The notes beneath the pieces are model-generated. The model was not told the DNA's origin and did not search any database. It saw only the letters and a program-made list of their open reading frames with translations. Both the position numbers and the translations under genes were made by a program. 64,000 nucleotides of DNA. Origin: Pseudoselenomonas ruminantium. Lineage in GTDB: Bacteria; Bacillota; Negativicutes; Selenomonadales; Selenomonadaceae. The stretch spans positions 24,835-88,834 of the forward strand of contig DFHU01000022.1 of NCBI GenBank assembly GCA_002373045.1, written 5' to 3'. Positions 33,541 through 43,023 of the stretch are shown piece after piece (position 1 is the stretch's first letter; every line of letters starts with the position of its first letter).

Positions 33541-34857
33541 CTATTCAGTTGCTACAACCGTTTCTTCAGCACTCTTTTTAGTAATCATAATTTTATCAAT
33601 GCGCGCCCCATCCATATCCACAACTTCAAAGGTGAAGTCCTGCCAGTCAATGCGCTCGCCGGCCTTGGGGATATAGCCAAAGTAGGAGGTCAAAAAGCCG
33701 CCCATAGTCTGGTAGTGGTCATGGTCTTCATCGGGAAGTTCCTCGATGGAGAATTTCGCCTTGAAATCGTCAATGTCGTAAAGACCGTCCACCAGCCAGC
33801 TGTTTTCGTCACGGACGGTGAGCTGCGCGGTTTCTTCCTCGTGGGCGGCAAAGGATTCGCCTGCAATTTCCTGCAGGATATCGTCCATGGTCAAAAAGCC
33901 GATAACTCCGCCGTATTCGTCGAGTACCATCGCTTCATGAATGCCTGTAGTGCGGAACTGCTTCAACACGCGGAAGGTTTCCATGGAGCGGGGGATAAAG
34001 AGGGGCTTGCGGATATACTGGGATAAATCCAACACCTCATGGGCCAGGGTGGCATTGAGTAAATCCTTGGCATAGAGGACGCCGCAGAAATCATCGAGAC
34101 TATCCCTTCCTACAGGGAAAATATCCTGCGGCGTTTCCCGGATAAGCCGCATATTTTCCCAGAGAGAATCGGCTAAGTCGAGCCAGAGCATTTGGGTGCG
34201 GGGCGTCATCAGAGCGTAGGCCGTTTGGTCACTGAGGTGGAAAATCTTGTCCACCATGGCCTGCTCGGTCTTTTCAAAGGTGCCATCTTCCGTACCCTGC
34301 TCAATTAAGTCCTTGACTTCATCTTCCGTTACGGTATCGGCAGCATGGGGATTGATGCCAAAGATTAAGAGAATCATATTGGCTGCCCCGGAGAGCAGGG
34401 AAACAAAGGGGCGGGTAACTCTGGCCAATAGCCGCATAATGCCGTGATATTTCAGCAGCATAGCCTCCGGCTTTTGCAAGGCGGTCTTCTTGGGCAGAAA
34501 TTCGCCGAGCAGCAGGGCCAGGCAGGTAATAACGAGCACGCTGATTACGAGCGATAATGTTTGCGCATGGGGAATCGGCAAAAGCTTTGCAGCCATAGGG
34601 GCGAGCAGTACGCCCGTGCAGACACCGATTAAGATGCTGCTCATGGTAATGCCAATTTGGGACAGGGAAAGCATACGGTCATCCTGCTCCAACAGCTCAA
34701 GCACCTTTTCAGCATCGGCATTGCCGTCCTCTTGCATTTTTTCCAATTTACTGTGGTGACTTTCAGCAATGGCCGTTTCCATCAGGGAAAAGAAGCCGAG
34801 CGTCAACAGCAGAACAATCATCAATACCAATAATAAACCTGTGTCAGAACTATCCAA
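33541..34857 (-). CDS. Hemolysin-family membrane protein with DUF21, CBS pair and CorC domain
   Basis: A 438-residue protein. The N-terminal DUF21/CNNM part has four hydrophobic segments (first LVLMIVLLLTLGFFSLMETA, with SHHSKLEKMQEDGNADAEKV on the cytoplasmic side). Two CBS domains follow (ALMTPRTQMLWLDL and IRKPLFIPRSMETFRVLKQF, with VLDEYGGVIGFLTMDDILQE). The C-terminal CorC_HlyC transporter-associated domain includes YDIDDFKAKFSIEELPDED and YQTMGGFLTSYFG. Members of this family (YtfL, YhdP, MpfA) are implicated in magnesium or cation efflux; the ion is not shown here. The start is TTG with AAGGAT upstream on the - strand. Confidence 0.85.
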   Translation of the reverse strand: MDSSDTGLLLVLMIVLLLTLGFFSLMETAIAESHHSKLEKMQEDGNADAEKVLELLEQDDRMLSLSQIGITMSSILIGVCTGVLLAPMAAKLLPIPHAQTLSLVISVLVITCLALLLGEFLPKKTALQKPEAMLLKYHGIMRLLARVTRPFVSLLSGAANMILLIFGINPHAADTVTEDEVKDLIEQGTEDGTFEKTEQAMVDKIFHLSDQTAYALMTPRTQMLWLDLADSLWENMRLIRETPQDIFPVGRDSLDDFCGVLYAKDLLNATLAHEVLDLSQYIRKPLFIPRSMETFRVLKQFRTTGIHEAMVLDEYGGVIGFLTMDDILQEIAGESFAAHEEETAQLTVRDENSWLVDGLYDIDDFKAKFSIEELPDEDHDHYQTMGGFLTSYFGYIPKAGERIDWQDFTFEVVDMDGARIDKIMITKKSAEETVVATE

Positions 34858-34929
34858 CGAAAAATCACATCCTTAAAGTAGAAAAGTATATTAGTAATAT
34901 TTTACCATAGGCAACAGGAAAAACCAATA

Positions 34930-36495
34930 TTAAGTTTGTGATGGCGTAAGCCGGATTACCTGGGAAAAGCGGGATAGCTGCGGTAAATCATGCGTGATGA
35001 TGATTACGGTCTGTCCGGTCTGGTCAGCCCGCTTTAAGATGGCGTCCAATAGCTTATTGGCTTTGGAAAGGTCAAGGCCTGCGGTGGGTTCATCAAAGAG
35101 GAGCACCGGGGCAGAACTGGCCAGGATAAGGGCGCTGGCCAAACGATTGCGCTCACCGCCGGAAAGATGGCAGGCATTTTCACCTAAGGGGGTATCGAGC
35201 CCCTGCGGAAGTTTTTGCCAGACCGCTGTGAGCTGTGCTGCTTGCAGGGCTTGTTGTATTTCTTCTGCGGTGATGGCGGGATGGAGTCTGAGAAAGTTTT
35301 CTCTTATGGAACCGGCAAACAGGAAACTTCCCTGCGGAATTGTGCAGATAAAGGGCCGGACAGCGGAGCCATAATGGATACTTCCCTTTGTGGGTGCCCA
35401 AAGCCCGGCCAGCAGACAGGCCAGTGTAGTCTTGCCGCTGCCGCTGTCCCCGACAATCGCCGTATGACAGCCGGGCGAAAGTGAAAAATTAAGCGCGGAA
35501 AAGACGGGCAGCCCTTGGGGATAATGAAATTCCAAAGCGGAAACCGTGAGCAGATTATGAACATCCGGGGAATTGGTGCTGGTAGAAGTGTCTGCTGAAT
35601 GGGGAGACAGCCAACCAGCGGCGTGCTGTGCCTGACGGAAATGGCGGGCGGCTGCGGGCAGGGCGGCAAATTCATTCAGGAGAGCTAAAAGCACCAGTAA
35701 ATAGGTACAGAGGCGGATACCATCCAGCTGCTTTTGCTGTAGTGCTGTGAGCAGCAGAATAAAGAGCCAAAGAAACGCGAAAATACGCAGCAGGCCCAGA
35801 AGAAAATCAATCCGGTTCGTGCGTGTCTTATCGCGAGATAAATTCTTCTGCCAATGTTTAGCAGTTTGGTCAAGTTGGGTGACTGCAATATTCAGACTGC
35901 CGGCCCGTGACAGCTCATGACTGCCCTGGGCAAAGTCCAATAGCTGACTGCGGTAGTGGTTGCTGTTCGATTGTTGCGGGCTTATCCAAAGGGGCAGGCA
36001 GTGGCTCAGGTAAAGAATGGGCAGGATAAAGATACCGTAAGACAGATAGGGACTGAGCAAAAGTGTTACGAGCAGTACAGCCAACAGAAGCGTCAGGGGC
36101 GGCAGCAGTCCGCGCAGCAGAAAATCCCGCAGGATATCGGCACCCGTCAACATATCGTGAAGCAGCGTGCCTTTCGTTTTGGCTGCCTGGGGAAAGCTGG
36201 TAAGGTGGCTGGCGATATCGTAAAGGCGCAGGCGCAGCGCCGCTAAGACCGCGAAGGCACTTTTATGGGTGAAATAGCGCTCGCCATAACGCAGCAATGC
36301 CCGGCCAATGCCCAAGGCACGCACAGCGGTTATGCCTAAAGTCAGCGCATATAAGGGGGGCTGCAGGGCGGCAGAACTGATTAGCCAGGCGGCTGCTCCC
36401 AGCAAGCCGAGGTTGGACAGTAAAGCCAACAGGCTGAGCAGCAGGAGCAGCAGAATATCCAGCGGGCGGAGCAGTGACCATATTTCCTTTAACAT
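34930..36495 (-). CDS. cydC: CydC subunit of the thiol-exporting ABC transporter CydDC
   Basis: A 521-residue half-transporter with an N-terminal membrane domain of six helices and a C-terminal ATPase. ATPase motifs are Walker A GDSGSGKTTLACLLAGL, signature LSGGERNRLASALIL and Walker B VLLFDEPTAGLD. With CydD it exports glutathione/cysteine to the periplasm, which is needed for assembly of cytochrome bd. It overlaps the end of cydD by 7 bp. The cydA-cydB-cydD-cydC order leaves little doubt about its identity. It is the last gene of the operon. Confidence 0.9.
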   Translation of the reverse strand: MLKEIWSLLRPLDILLLLLLSLLALLSNLGLLGAAAWLISSAALQPPLYALTLGITAVRALGIGRALLRYGERYFTHKSAFAVLAALRLRLYDIASHLTSFPQAAKTKGTLLHDMLTGADILRDFLLRGLLPPLTLLLAVLLVTLLLSPYLSYGIFILPILYLSHCLPLWISPQQSNSNHYRSQLLDFAQGSHELSRAGSLNIAVTQLDQTAKHWQKNLSRDKTRTNRIDFLLGLLRIFAFLWLFILLLTALQQKQLDGIRLCTYLLVLLALLNEFAALPAAARHFRQAQHAAGWLSPHSADTSTSTNSPDVHNLLTVSALEFHYPQGLPVFSALNFSLSPGCHTAIVGDSGSGKTTLACLLAGLWAPTKGSIHYGSAVRPFICTIPQGSFLFAGSIRENFLRLHPAITAEEIQQALQAAQLTAVWQKLPQGLDTPLGENACHLSGGERNRLASALILASSAPVLLFDEPTAGLDLSKANKLLDAILKRADQTGQTVIIITHDLPQLSRFSQVIRLTPSQT

Positions 36496-38141
36496 GGTAC
36501 ATCCTCCTCTCTGGGCAAGTAAGCGTGTAAATCGACAACATTATCGGCAAGCTGCAATACCGCCGGATGGTGGCTGCTGATAATCATGGTGCGGCCTTTG
36601 GCGATGACATCCAGCGTGTGGATAATCTTGGCTTCGGTGTGCTCATCCAAACCGGTAGTCGGTTCGTCCAATAGCATAACGGGGTTATTTTGCAGGATAA
36701 GGCGGGCCAGTCCCAGCCGTTTTAACTGCCCTTGGGATAATTTTTGTCCGCCGTCGCCATAACGGGTGGATAGTCCCTCGGGAAGCTGGTGGTAAAAATC
36801 CGCCAATTGCGCTAAACGCAGAGCCTGTAGACAGCGTTCAGGAGGAGCATCTTGAAAGAGCAGCAGGTTTTCCTGCAGGGTTCCCTGGTAAAGATGTGGT
36901 TCCTGCGGAAGATAGCCGATGAGTTTTTGCTGACTGGCAGGATGCATGGTATGGAGCAGCTGGTCTTCCAGATAAATACCGCCGTCTGTTGGTGCATAAA
37001 GTCCGGCGATAAGCATCAGCAGGGTGGTCTTGCCACAGCCGCTGCTGCCGGTAAGGACGGTGATTTTTCCCGCAGGCAGGGTCAGATTGAGATTTTGCCA
37101 TGTGGGGGTATGCCGCTTTGGATAGGTAAAGGACATTTGGCGGATATGTATGGCTGGCGGAACCGCTAATTTTTCATGGTGCCCATGATGTGGGACGTGG
37201 TCGGTTTCAGTCAAGGCCTGCGCGATTTTCGCAGCGGCGGTATTGGTATTCATGGCGGTATGAAAGGCGGTACCGCTTTGCCGCAAAGGTTGATAGAATT
37301 CCGGCAGCAGCAGGAGCAGGAAAAAGCCGGTGGCAAAGGAAAGTTCGCCATTTAGCAGGCGCAGGCCAATGGTTACGGCAATCAGGGCGATGGCTAAGGT
37401 GGTGATTAACTCCAGGACAAAGCTGGCTAAAAAGGCTTGTTCCAGTACGTTTAGCGTTGCCGTGGAGAACTGCTGGATAAGCTTTTGGGCGGTGGAACGT
37501 TGCGCCTTGTCCTGTTGGAAGATTTTGAGCATGGGCAGGGCCTGCAGGAGTTCATGAAATCCCTGCGTAAGATTGCGCATAGACTGCCAGGCGACTTCAC
37601 TGCGTTTTTTGGTCAGACTGCCCAGCAGGTATAGCAGGAAGGGGGCAATGGGCAGGGTGACGAGGGTGATGGCGGCGGTGATGATATCGTTGCAGGCAAA
37701 GACAACCAATAGGAAAGGAAGTGTCGTAAGGAGGGAGATAAGCGTAGGGAGCAGGATTTGATAATCGTCATCCAGTGTTTCCGTCGTTTCACAGCTCAGG
37801 GTCAACAGCTCGGAACTGTCATCGGCGGTCAGCGGATTGGCAAGCTCCTGTCGATGGAGTTTTTGCCGCACTTGCTGGCGGAAGTCTTGAGACATATTCA
37901 GCAGCTGTTGTTTTTGGCGGTAGAGGATGAATTCCCGGCAGATAAGCAGGAAAAGCAGCACCAGTAAAACTGGTGCTGCTTCAGCAATCGGTTTTTCCTG
38001 TAGAAAAACAGCGTTGACGATATAGGTAAGTGCGCCCATAGCACCGGTATAGAGTGCGACATGGACGAGCTGCCCTAAGGAAAGCAGGAGCAGGTTGCGT
38101 TTATCTTTTTGTCCATAAAGTTGAAAACGTGCTGGAATCAT
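36489..38141 (-). CDS. cydD: CydD subunit of the thiol-exporting ABC transporter CydDC
   Basis: A 550-residue half-transporter. The N-terminal membrane domain begins KRNLLLLSLGQLVHVALYTG, and the ATPase carries Walker A GSSGCGKTTLLMLIAGL, signature LSQGQLKRLGLARLI and Walker B VMLLDEPTTGLD, followed by the H-loop MIISSHHPAVL. It pairs with CydC to move thiols across the membrane and supports cytochrome bd maturation. It starts 21 bp downstream of the cydB stop. Confidence 0.9.
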   Translation of the reverse strand: MIPARFQLYGQKDKRNLLLLSLGQLVHVALYTGAMGALTYIVNAVFLQEKPIAEAAPVLLVLLFLLICREFILYRQKQQLLNMSQDFRQQVRQKLHRQELANPLTADDSSELLTLSCETTETLDDDYQILLPTLISLLTTLPFLLVVFACNDIITAAITLVTLPIAPFLLYLLGSLTKKRSEVAWQSMRNLTQGFHELLQALPMLKIFQQDKAQRSTAQKLIQQFSTATLNVLEQAFLASFVLELITTLAIALIAVTIGLRLLNGELSFATGFFLLLLLPEFYQPLRQSGTAFHTAMNTNTAAAKIAQALTETDHVPHHGHHEKLAVPPAIHIRQMSFTYPKRHTPTWQNLNLTLPAGKITVLTGSSGCGKTTLLMLIAGLYAPTDGGIYLEDQLLHTMHPASQQKLIGYLPQEPHLYQGTLQENLLLFQDAPPERCLQALRLAQLADFYHQLPEGLSTRYGDGGQKLSQGQLKRLGLARLILQNNPVMLLDEPTTGLDEHTEAKIIHTLDVIAKGRTMIISSHHPAVLQLADNVVDLHAYLPREEDVPC

Positions 38142-38162
38142 GGCTGCCTTTCTGTGTGGGAA

Positions 38163-39176
38163 TCAATAATGGGAAACATCACCTGCGGTTACGCGCTTGC
38201 GGAAGATGTAGTAGGTCCATATCTGATAGACGAGGACAATGGGCACGAGTACAAGCGCGGCAACAGTCATAATGGATAAGGTGTACTCCGTGGAAGAGGC
38301 GTTGGTGATGGTCAGGCTCCAATCCGGATTAAGGCTCGAAACCATAAGACGCGGGAACATACCGGTGAAAAAGCCGATGGTCACGCTGGCAACGGCCAGT
38401 GCTCCGAGGATGAAACTCCCTTTGCCCGGTGCCTTCGCAAAGCGATACAAGCTGGTCAGGAAGAATACCGCTGTGGCGATAAACAGCCCCAAAGCAGCAG
38501 GCCGGTTCAGCAAGTCCGTATTTTCCCAGGTCAGGAGCAGGTAAAATACATAGGCAATTGCGCCACATACACCTGCACATTTGCCTAAAGCTTGTACGCG
38601 GTAGAGCAGGCCCTTATCCATCAGTCGCAACTGCAGGAAGGCGGCGCCATGATAGGCAAAGACCAGTACAAAGACCAGCCCGCCCAGGATGGAATAGAGG
38701 TTCAATAAATCGAGGAAATTTCCCTGATAAACCATATTGGCACCGATGGGGAGCCCTGCGGCCAAATCCGTCACGGCTACACCCCAGAGAAAAGCGGGGA
38801 CAATGCTGCCGATAAAGATGGCGGCATCCCACGTTTTCTGCCAGCAGGGGCATTTTTCCTTGGTGCGCAGTTCAAAGGCTACGCCACGGAGAATCAGGGC
38901 GACGAGCATTAGGAACAGCGCCAGATAAAAGGTGCTGAACATGGTAGCATACACATGAGGAAAGGCGGCAAACAGGGCACCGCCGGCGGTAATCATCCAT
39001 ACTTCGTTGCCGTCCCATACTGGGCCGATGGTGCGCAGGATAAGGCCGCGGTCTTCTTCGCGTTTGCTCACAAAGGGCGCAAGCATACCTACGCCGTAGT
39101 CAAATCCCTCCAAAAAGAAGAATCCCGTAAAGAGTACGGTGATTAGGATAAACCAAATCATCTGATAATCCATCAT
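38163..39176 (-). CDS. cydB: Cytochrome bd ubiquinol/menaquinol oxidase subunit II
   Basis: A 337-residue membrane protein with about nine transmembrane helices, matching CydB: DYQMIWFILITVLFTGFFFL and EGFDYGVGMLAPFV at the N-terminus, then RTIGPVWDGNEVWMITAGGA and FPHVYATMFSTFYLALFLML. It forms the heterodimeric oxidase with CydA, reducing oxygen to water with high affinity. Its ATG overlaps the cydA stop by 4 bp. Confidence 0.95.
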   Translation of the reverse strand: MMDYQMIWFILITVLFTGFFFLEGFDYGVGMLAPFVSKREEDRGLILRTIGPVWDGNEVWMITAGGALFAAFPHVYATMFSTFYLALFLMLVALILRGVAFELRTKEKCPCWQKTWDAAIFIGSIVPAFLWGVAVTDLAAGLPIGANMVYQGNFLDLLNLYSILGGLVFVLVFAYHGAAFLQLRLMDKGLLYRVQALGKCAGVCGAIAYVFYLLLTWENTDLLNRPAALGLFIATAVFFLTSLYRFAKAPGKGSFILGALAVASVTIGFFTGMFPRLMVSSLNPDWSLTITNASSTEYTLSIMTVAALVLVPIVLVYQIWTYYIFRKRVTAGDVSHY

Positions 39177-40549
39177 GCGTCCCTCCCTTCATGCGTGTTC
39201 TGCGGAATAGAGGTATTTTTGATATAGCGCACAGCCACATAGAGGGCAGCGATAATCAGCAGCAGGTAGAGCAGGGTAAAGCCTGCCATGGTCAGGAATA
39301 CTTCCATACCCGTAAGATTCGGGGATACTGCGTCAGCGGTCTTTTGCAGGCCGACGACAATCCAGGGCTGACGGCCGCCTTCTGCGATAAACCAGCCGGC
39401 TGTATTGGCCAGGAAGGGCAGAGGCAGTGTCAGCGGCAGAAGTTTCAGCAGGCAGGGATATTTATCCAAGCGGTTCAGGTGTGAAAGTGCACCTACGGCA
39501 AAGGCAATGAGCAATATTGCACCGCCGCAGCCGACCATAATGCGGAAACTCCAGAACAGGCCAAATACATCGGGACGATAATCACCATTGCCGTATTTAG
39601 CCACCATTTCAGCATTCACGGTGTTAATGCCCTTGACTTCTCCTTCCGGCTTATTGTAGAGCATCAGGGAGAACAGGAAGGGAATCTTGATTTCGCAGGC
39701 GTTTTGGTTATGCTCCTGGTCGATAACCGCCATTACGGCAAAGGGCGCAGGATTGGCATTTTCCCAAAGTGCTTCCATCGAAGCCAATTTCATGGGATTG
39801 GCTTCTGCCATGTACTGCGTGTGCATATGGCCGCTGCCCATAACGCCCAATACGCCAACAGCAAGATAGATGGCTCCGGCAGTTAATACCTGTTGGAAAA
39901 CGGCCTTGGACTCTTTGTCATGCACGTATTTCCAGCCTGCTACGACGAGCACCAGTACACCGGCGGTGGTGATGCCGGAGAACAGGGCGTGTGAGTATTC
40001 CCCAACTACATAGGGATTCGTGACTAACGCGAGAAAATCGTTCATTTCGGCGCGGCCATTTTGCAGCACATAACCGACCGGATGCTGCATAAAGGAGTTG
40101 GCGACGAGAATCCAGAAGGCCGACAAATTACTGCCAATGGCAATCAGCCAGGCACAGAGACAATGGATTTTCGGGGACAGCTTGTCCCAGCCAAACATCC
40201 AGATGCCCAGGAAGGTGGATTCCAGGAAAAAGGCGGTCAAGGCCTCCAAGGCTAATGGCGCACCGAAAATATCGCCCATAAAGCGCGAGTATTCGGACCA
40301 GTTCATACCGAAGTGAAATTCCTGTACGATACCCGTGACTACGCCCATGCTGAAATTAATCAGAAATAACGTGCCGAAGAATTTTACCAGCTGGCGGCAG
40401 GGCTCCTTCCAATGGGGGCGCTGGGTACGTACATAGCAGGTTTCCAGCAGAGCCATCCAGATGGTAAGTCCCAGAGTCAGTGGGACAAACAGAAAATGGT
40501 AAATGGTGGTAATGGCAAATTGCCATCGTGACAAAAGTAAAGCATCCAC
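39173..40549 (-). CDS. cydA: Cytochrome bd ubiquinol/menaquinol oxidase subunit I
   Basis: A 458-residue membrane protein, CydA. His18 in WQFAITTIYHFLFVPLTLGL corresponds to the heme b595 ligand; the segment QEFHFGMNWSEYSRFMGDIF and GSNLSAFWILVANSFMQHPV are family hallmarks. The quinone-binding Q-loop region is short, as in the Firmicutes-type enzymes. In an anaerobe it removes oxygen and allows microaerobic respiration. It starts with GTG behind AAAGGAGGG on the - strand and heads the cydABDC operon. A MITE-like element lies about 30 bp upstream of the start. Confidence 0.95.
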   Translation of the reverse strand: MDALLLSRWQFAITTIYHFLFVPLTLGLTIWMALLETCYVRTQRPHWKEPCRQLVKFFGTLFLINFSMGVVTGIVQEFHFGMNWSEYSRFMGDIFGAPLALEALTAFFLESTFLGIWMFGWDKLSPKIHCLCAWLIAIGSNLSAFWILVANSFMQHPVGYVLQNGRAEMNDFLALVTNPYVVGEYSHALFSGITTAGVLVLVVAGWKYVHDKESKAVFQQVLTAGAIYLAVGVLGVMGSGHMHTQYMAEANPMKLASMEALWENANPAPFAVMAVIDQEHNQNACEIKIPFLFSLMLYNKPEGEVKGINTVNAEMVAKYGNGDYRPDVFGLFWSFRIMVGCGGAILLIAFAVGALSHLNRLDKYPCLLKLLPLTLPLPFLANTAGWFIAEGGRQPWIVVGLQKTADAVSPNLTGMEVFLTMAGFTLLYLLLIIAALYVAVRYIKNTSIPQNTHEGRDA

Positions 40550-40873
40550 ATAAATCCCTCCTTTTTCTATAGATAAATCCTTAGGAACTGTTCATAAATA
40601 AATTTTAGATTTGACTTGTCTAAATCTCCCTTTACGTCGTTGTCGTCAGTCGCCATAGCCACTGCTATGACTCCTTCCTTCGCCTCGTATATGAAGATTT
40701 ATCCTGCGTCCCCTCTTAAAATTTATTTATTGCCAATTCCTTAGTGGGAATATTCGTTATATACAGAGAAAATCCCTTTAGCGGGTGAAAAAAGTTATGG
40801 CGGGCGGCAGGTATTCGGCAGAAAATCAAGAATATAGCAGATTAGGAAGAAAAAATGTATGGAGGGCATGTAT
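40550..40873. other. cydA upstream region
   Basis: The cydA ribosome site is at 40556-40563 (- strand). Beyond it lies the MITE-like element (40581-40744), which must contain or displace the cydA promoter. The remaining part (40745-40860) is AT-rich and may hold the promoter of the small + strand gene; no clean box pair is seen. Confidence 0.4.
40581..40744. repeat. MITE-like element with terminal inverted repeats (164 bp)
   Basis: The left end TTAGGAACTGTTCATAAATA plus AATTTTAG (40581-40608) is the imperfect inverted copy of the right end TAAAATTTATTTATTG plus CCAATTCCTTAG (40717-40744). The inside has no coding frame. A 47-bp relative with the same left end occurs at 49199-49245. Size, terminal repeats and lack of genes fit a miniature inverted-repeat element. 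Confidence 0.65.
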
Positions 40874-41104
40874 ATGAAAGATGTAAAACGGCCAGTTCGT
40901 GAGGCTTTGCAGCAGCTGGAGCAGATGAAGATGTTGGAGAGTAGTTACGCAGAGGTCAATAAGTATCAAAGCCTGATTAACCTCTTTGCCAATCTCAGCT
41001 ACGCCTGTGAGTTGATGGCCGATGACCTTGGCGAGCAGACGGGGAAAAGGACGGATGATGTTCTGGCTGAATACTATGAACGCGCTGGAATCGAGGTAGA
41101 GTGA
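40874..41104 (+). CDS. Small helical protein, unrecognised (76 aa)
   Basis: A 76-residue protein (MKDVKRPVREALQQLEQMKM...) predicted to be entirely helical and acidic at the end (YYERAGIEVE). GGAGGG at 40861-40866 gives the ATG at 40874 the best distance; ATG codons at 40859 and 40868 are too close or upstream of it. A strong terminator follows 56 bp later, so it is probably a single-gene transcript. No function can be assigned. Confidence 0.6.
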   Translation: MKDVKRPVREALQQLEQMKMLESSYAEVNKYQSLINLFANLSYACELMADDLGEQTGKRTDDVLAEYYERAGIEVE

Positions 41105-41160
41105 ATCGTTTTTACTTGGGAAAAAAATCTTCTTTTAGGTTCATAGGGAGAGGACACATA

Positions 41161-41201
41161 CCGGATAAGATAGTGGCTTGCCGTAATCTTATCCGGTTTT
41201 T
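41161..41201 (+). terminator. Rho-independent terminator
   Basis: CCGGATAAGAT (41161-41171) pairs with ATCTTATCCGG (41186-41196) and is followed by TTTTT. Confidence 0.85.
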
Positions 41202-41230
41202 GGCGTTAGTTTGCGTATGCGCGATTTCTC

Positions 41231-41261
41231 TTGACTTTAAGTGCGCTCCAAGTGCTAAAAT
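41231..41261 (+). promoter_or_regulatory. Promoter of the MBL-fold hydrolase gene
   Basis: TTGACT (41231-41236) and TAAAAT (41256-41261) are 19 bp apart; the -10 box is extended by TG (TGCTAAAAT). The start codon is 37 bp downstream of the -10 box. Confidence 0.6.
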
Positions 41262-41297
41262 AAATACAGAATAAGAAATTATTGGCAGGAGAAAAGA

Positions 41298-42422
41298 ATG
41301 AACAGAAGAACGTTTATCATGGGAGGATTGGGAACTTTGGGGATAGTGGCTGGTGGCGGGGCGCTCTTTACGCAACGGCCGGAGTTTGGCCGACTGCCGC
41401 AGGGGGAGCGGCTGGAACGGATGCAGGCATCGCCGCATTATGTAAATGGCAAGTTTCAAAACCTTGTGCCTGTACAGGTCATGAATGAAGCGAATGGCGA
41501 AAATCGCTTTGTGGCGATGGCGAAATTCCTGTTTGGTGATAAGTCGCATTTATCCCCGAAGCAGGCGATGCTATCTAAGAAGACGGACTTGCACAGCTTG
41601 AATCCGCAGGAAGATATCGTTGTCTGGCTGGGGCATTCCAGCTTCTTTATGCAGCTGGGGGGCTATCGTATATTAATTGACCCAGTGTTCAGTCCCTATG
41701 CTTCGCCGCTGTTTTTCATCAACAAGGCTTTTCCGGGCAGCAATGTCTATAGCGCAGAGGATATGCCGGAGATTGATGTATTGGCCATTTCTCATGACCA
41801 TTGGGACCACTTGGACTATCCTACGATAATGGCGCTAAAGCCGAAGGTGAAACATATTGTCTGTCCGTTAGGTGTGGGCGAATACTTTGAGGGCTGGGGC
41901 TTTGATAAAGAACTTTTGCATGAAGAAGATTGGGATACGGAGATTAAACTGGCAGATGATTTGTCTGTGCATATTCTGCCGTCGCAGCATTTTTCCGGAC
42001 GGTTCCTGACGTCTAATCCGACGCTTTGGTGTGGTTTTGCCTTTGTAACTCCGCAGCGCAAGGTCTATTATACCGGCGATGGCGGTTATGGTGAGCATTT
42101 TAAGGCTATCGGCCGCAAATTTGGCGGCTTTGACCTGATGCTCGGCGAAAATGGCCAGTATAACATGGCCTGGCATGCCATTCACATGTTGCCGGAGGAA
42201 ACAGCACAGGCAGCGGTGGATGTGGGCGCAAAACAATTATTGCCTGCTCATGGCGGCAAGTTTGCCCTGTCCCGGCACCCCTGGCAGGAACCCTATCGGG
42301 AACTGACCAAAGCCAGTCGTGGCAAAGGTTATCAGCTGGTGACGCCCGAGATAGGGGAATTGGCGTATATTGACAGCCATAAAAATACGCTGTTTACCCC
42401 TTGGTGGGAAAACATGGAATAA
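41298..42422 (+). CDS. MBL-fold metallohydrolase (NAPE-PLD/RomA/UlaG-like), probably exported
   Basis: A 374-residue protein of the metallo-beta-lactamase fold. The metal site HDHWDHLDY lies near residue 165, and the preceding VVWLGHSSFFMQLGGYRILI and IDPVFSPYASP are typical of the NAPE-phospholipase D/RomA branch. Further ligands are in LPSQHFSGRFLTSNPTLWCG, YTGDGGYGEHF and LLPAHGGKFALSRHPW. The N-terminus (NRRTFIMGGLGTLGIVAGGG) has a twin arginine and a hydrophobic core, so Tat or lipoprotein-like export is possible. The substrate is unknown. AGGAG precedes the ATG. Confidence 0.8.
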   Translation: MNRRTFIMGGLGTLGIVAGGGALFTQRPEFGRLPQGERLERMQASPHYVNGKFQNLVPVQVMNEANGENRFVAMAKFLFGDKSHLSPKQAMLSKKTDLHSLNPQEDIVVWLGHSSFFMQLGGYRILIDPVFSPYASPLFFINKAFPGSNVYSAEDMPEIDVLAISHDHWDHLDYPTIMALKPKVKHIVCPLGVGEYFEGWGFDKELLHEEDWDTEIKLADDLSVHILPSQHFSGRFLTSNPTLWCGFAFVTPQRKVYYTGDGGYGEHFKAIGRKFGGFDLMLGENGQYNMAWHAIHMLPEETAQAAVDVGAKQLLPAHGGKFALSRHPWQEPYRELTKASRGKGYQLVTPEIGELAYIDSHKNTLFTPWWENME

Positions 42423-42436
42423 ATAGACCGTAAAAG

Positions 42437-42475
42437 GCGTGGATTAAATTTTGATTAAATTTAATCCACGCTTAT
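42437..42475 (+). terminator. Terminator of the MBL-fold gene
   Basis: GCGTGGATTAAAT (42437-42449) pairs with ATTTAATCCACGC (42459-42471), followed by TTATTT. Being between convergent genes, it may work in both directions. Confidence 0.8.
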
Positions 42476-42558
42476 TTACAGCGGATCTTTTTTACGTTAT
42501 ATTGATTTTGGGATATGGAAAAGATGTAACGATATATGATGGATAGATGATGATAATA

Positions 42559-43023
42559 TCAAGAGTTCAGTGTTTGGCATTCTAAGTTGAGTAAAGCTTT
42601 TTTCATCTCCAGCCCAAACGCATAGCCGGTCAGTTCTCCATTGCTGCCGACAACGCGGTGGCAGGGGATGAGGATAGCAAGAGGATTAGCCCCTACGGCC
42701 CGGCCTGTTGCCTGAAAGGCGCGCGGTTTATCAATAGCCTGTGCGATGTCCTTGTAGGTAACGGTCTGTCCGTAGGGGATTTTTGCGATTTGCGTCCAAA
42801 CTGCCTGTTGGAAGCTGGTTCCGTTGAGGGCATAAGGCACGGTAAACACTGTGCGCTTACCGGCAAAGTATTTCTGCAGCTGGCGATAGACTTCCGCGCT
42901 AAGGGTCGTAGGCTGATTTGGCTCGTCCTGTTTGGATACAATACTGACAAGGATAACTTTTCCATCAGCAGCGCCGATTTTCAGCAGGCCGAAGGGGCTT
43001 TTGTAAAAGGCGTAGGTAGTCAT
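42559..43023 (-). CDS. ogt: Methylated-DNA-[protein]-cysteine S-methyltransferase
   Basis: A 154-residue suicidal repair protein that takes alkyl groups from O6-alkylguanine. The active-site motif IPCHRVVGSNGELTGYAFGL is complete with the acceptor cysteine, and the helix-turn-helix with GTSFQQAVWTQIAKIPYGQT and TYKDIAQAIDKP is the DNA-binding part. The length fits the stand-alone Ogt type without an Ada domain. GAAAGGA precedes the ATG on the - strand. It is transcribed away from the S15 hydrolase gene. Confidence 0.9.
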   Translation of the reverse strand: MTTYAFYKSPFGLLKIGAADGKVILVSIVSKQDEPNQPTTLSAEVYRQLQKYFAGKRTVFTVPYALNGTSFQQAVWTQIAKIPYGQTVTYKDIAQAIDKPRAFQATGRAVGANPLAILIPCHRVVGSNGELTGYAFGLEMKKALLNLECQTLNS

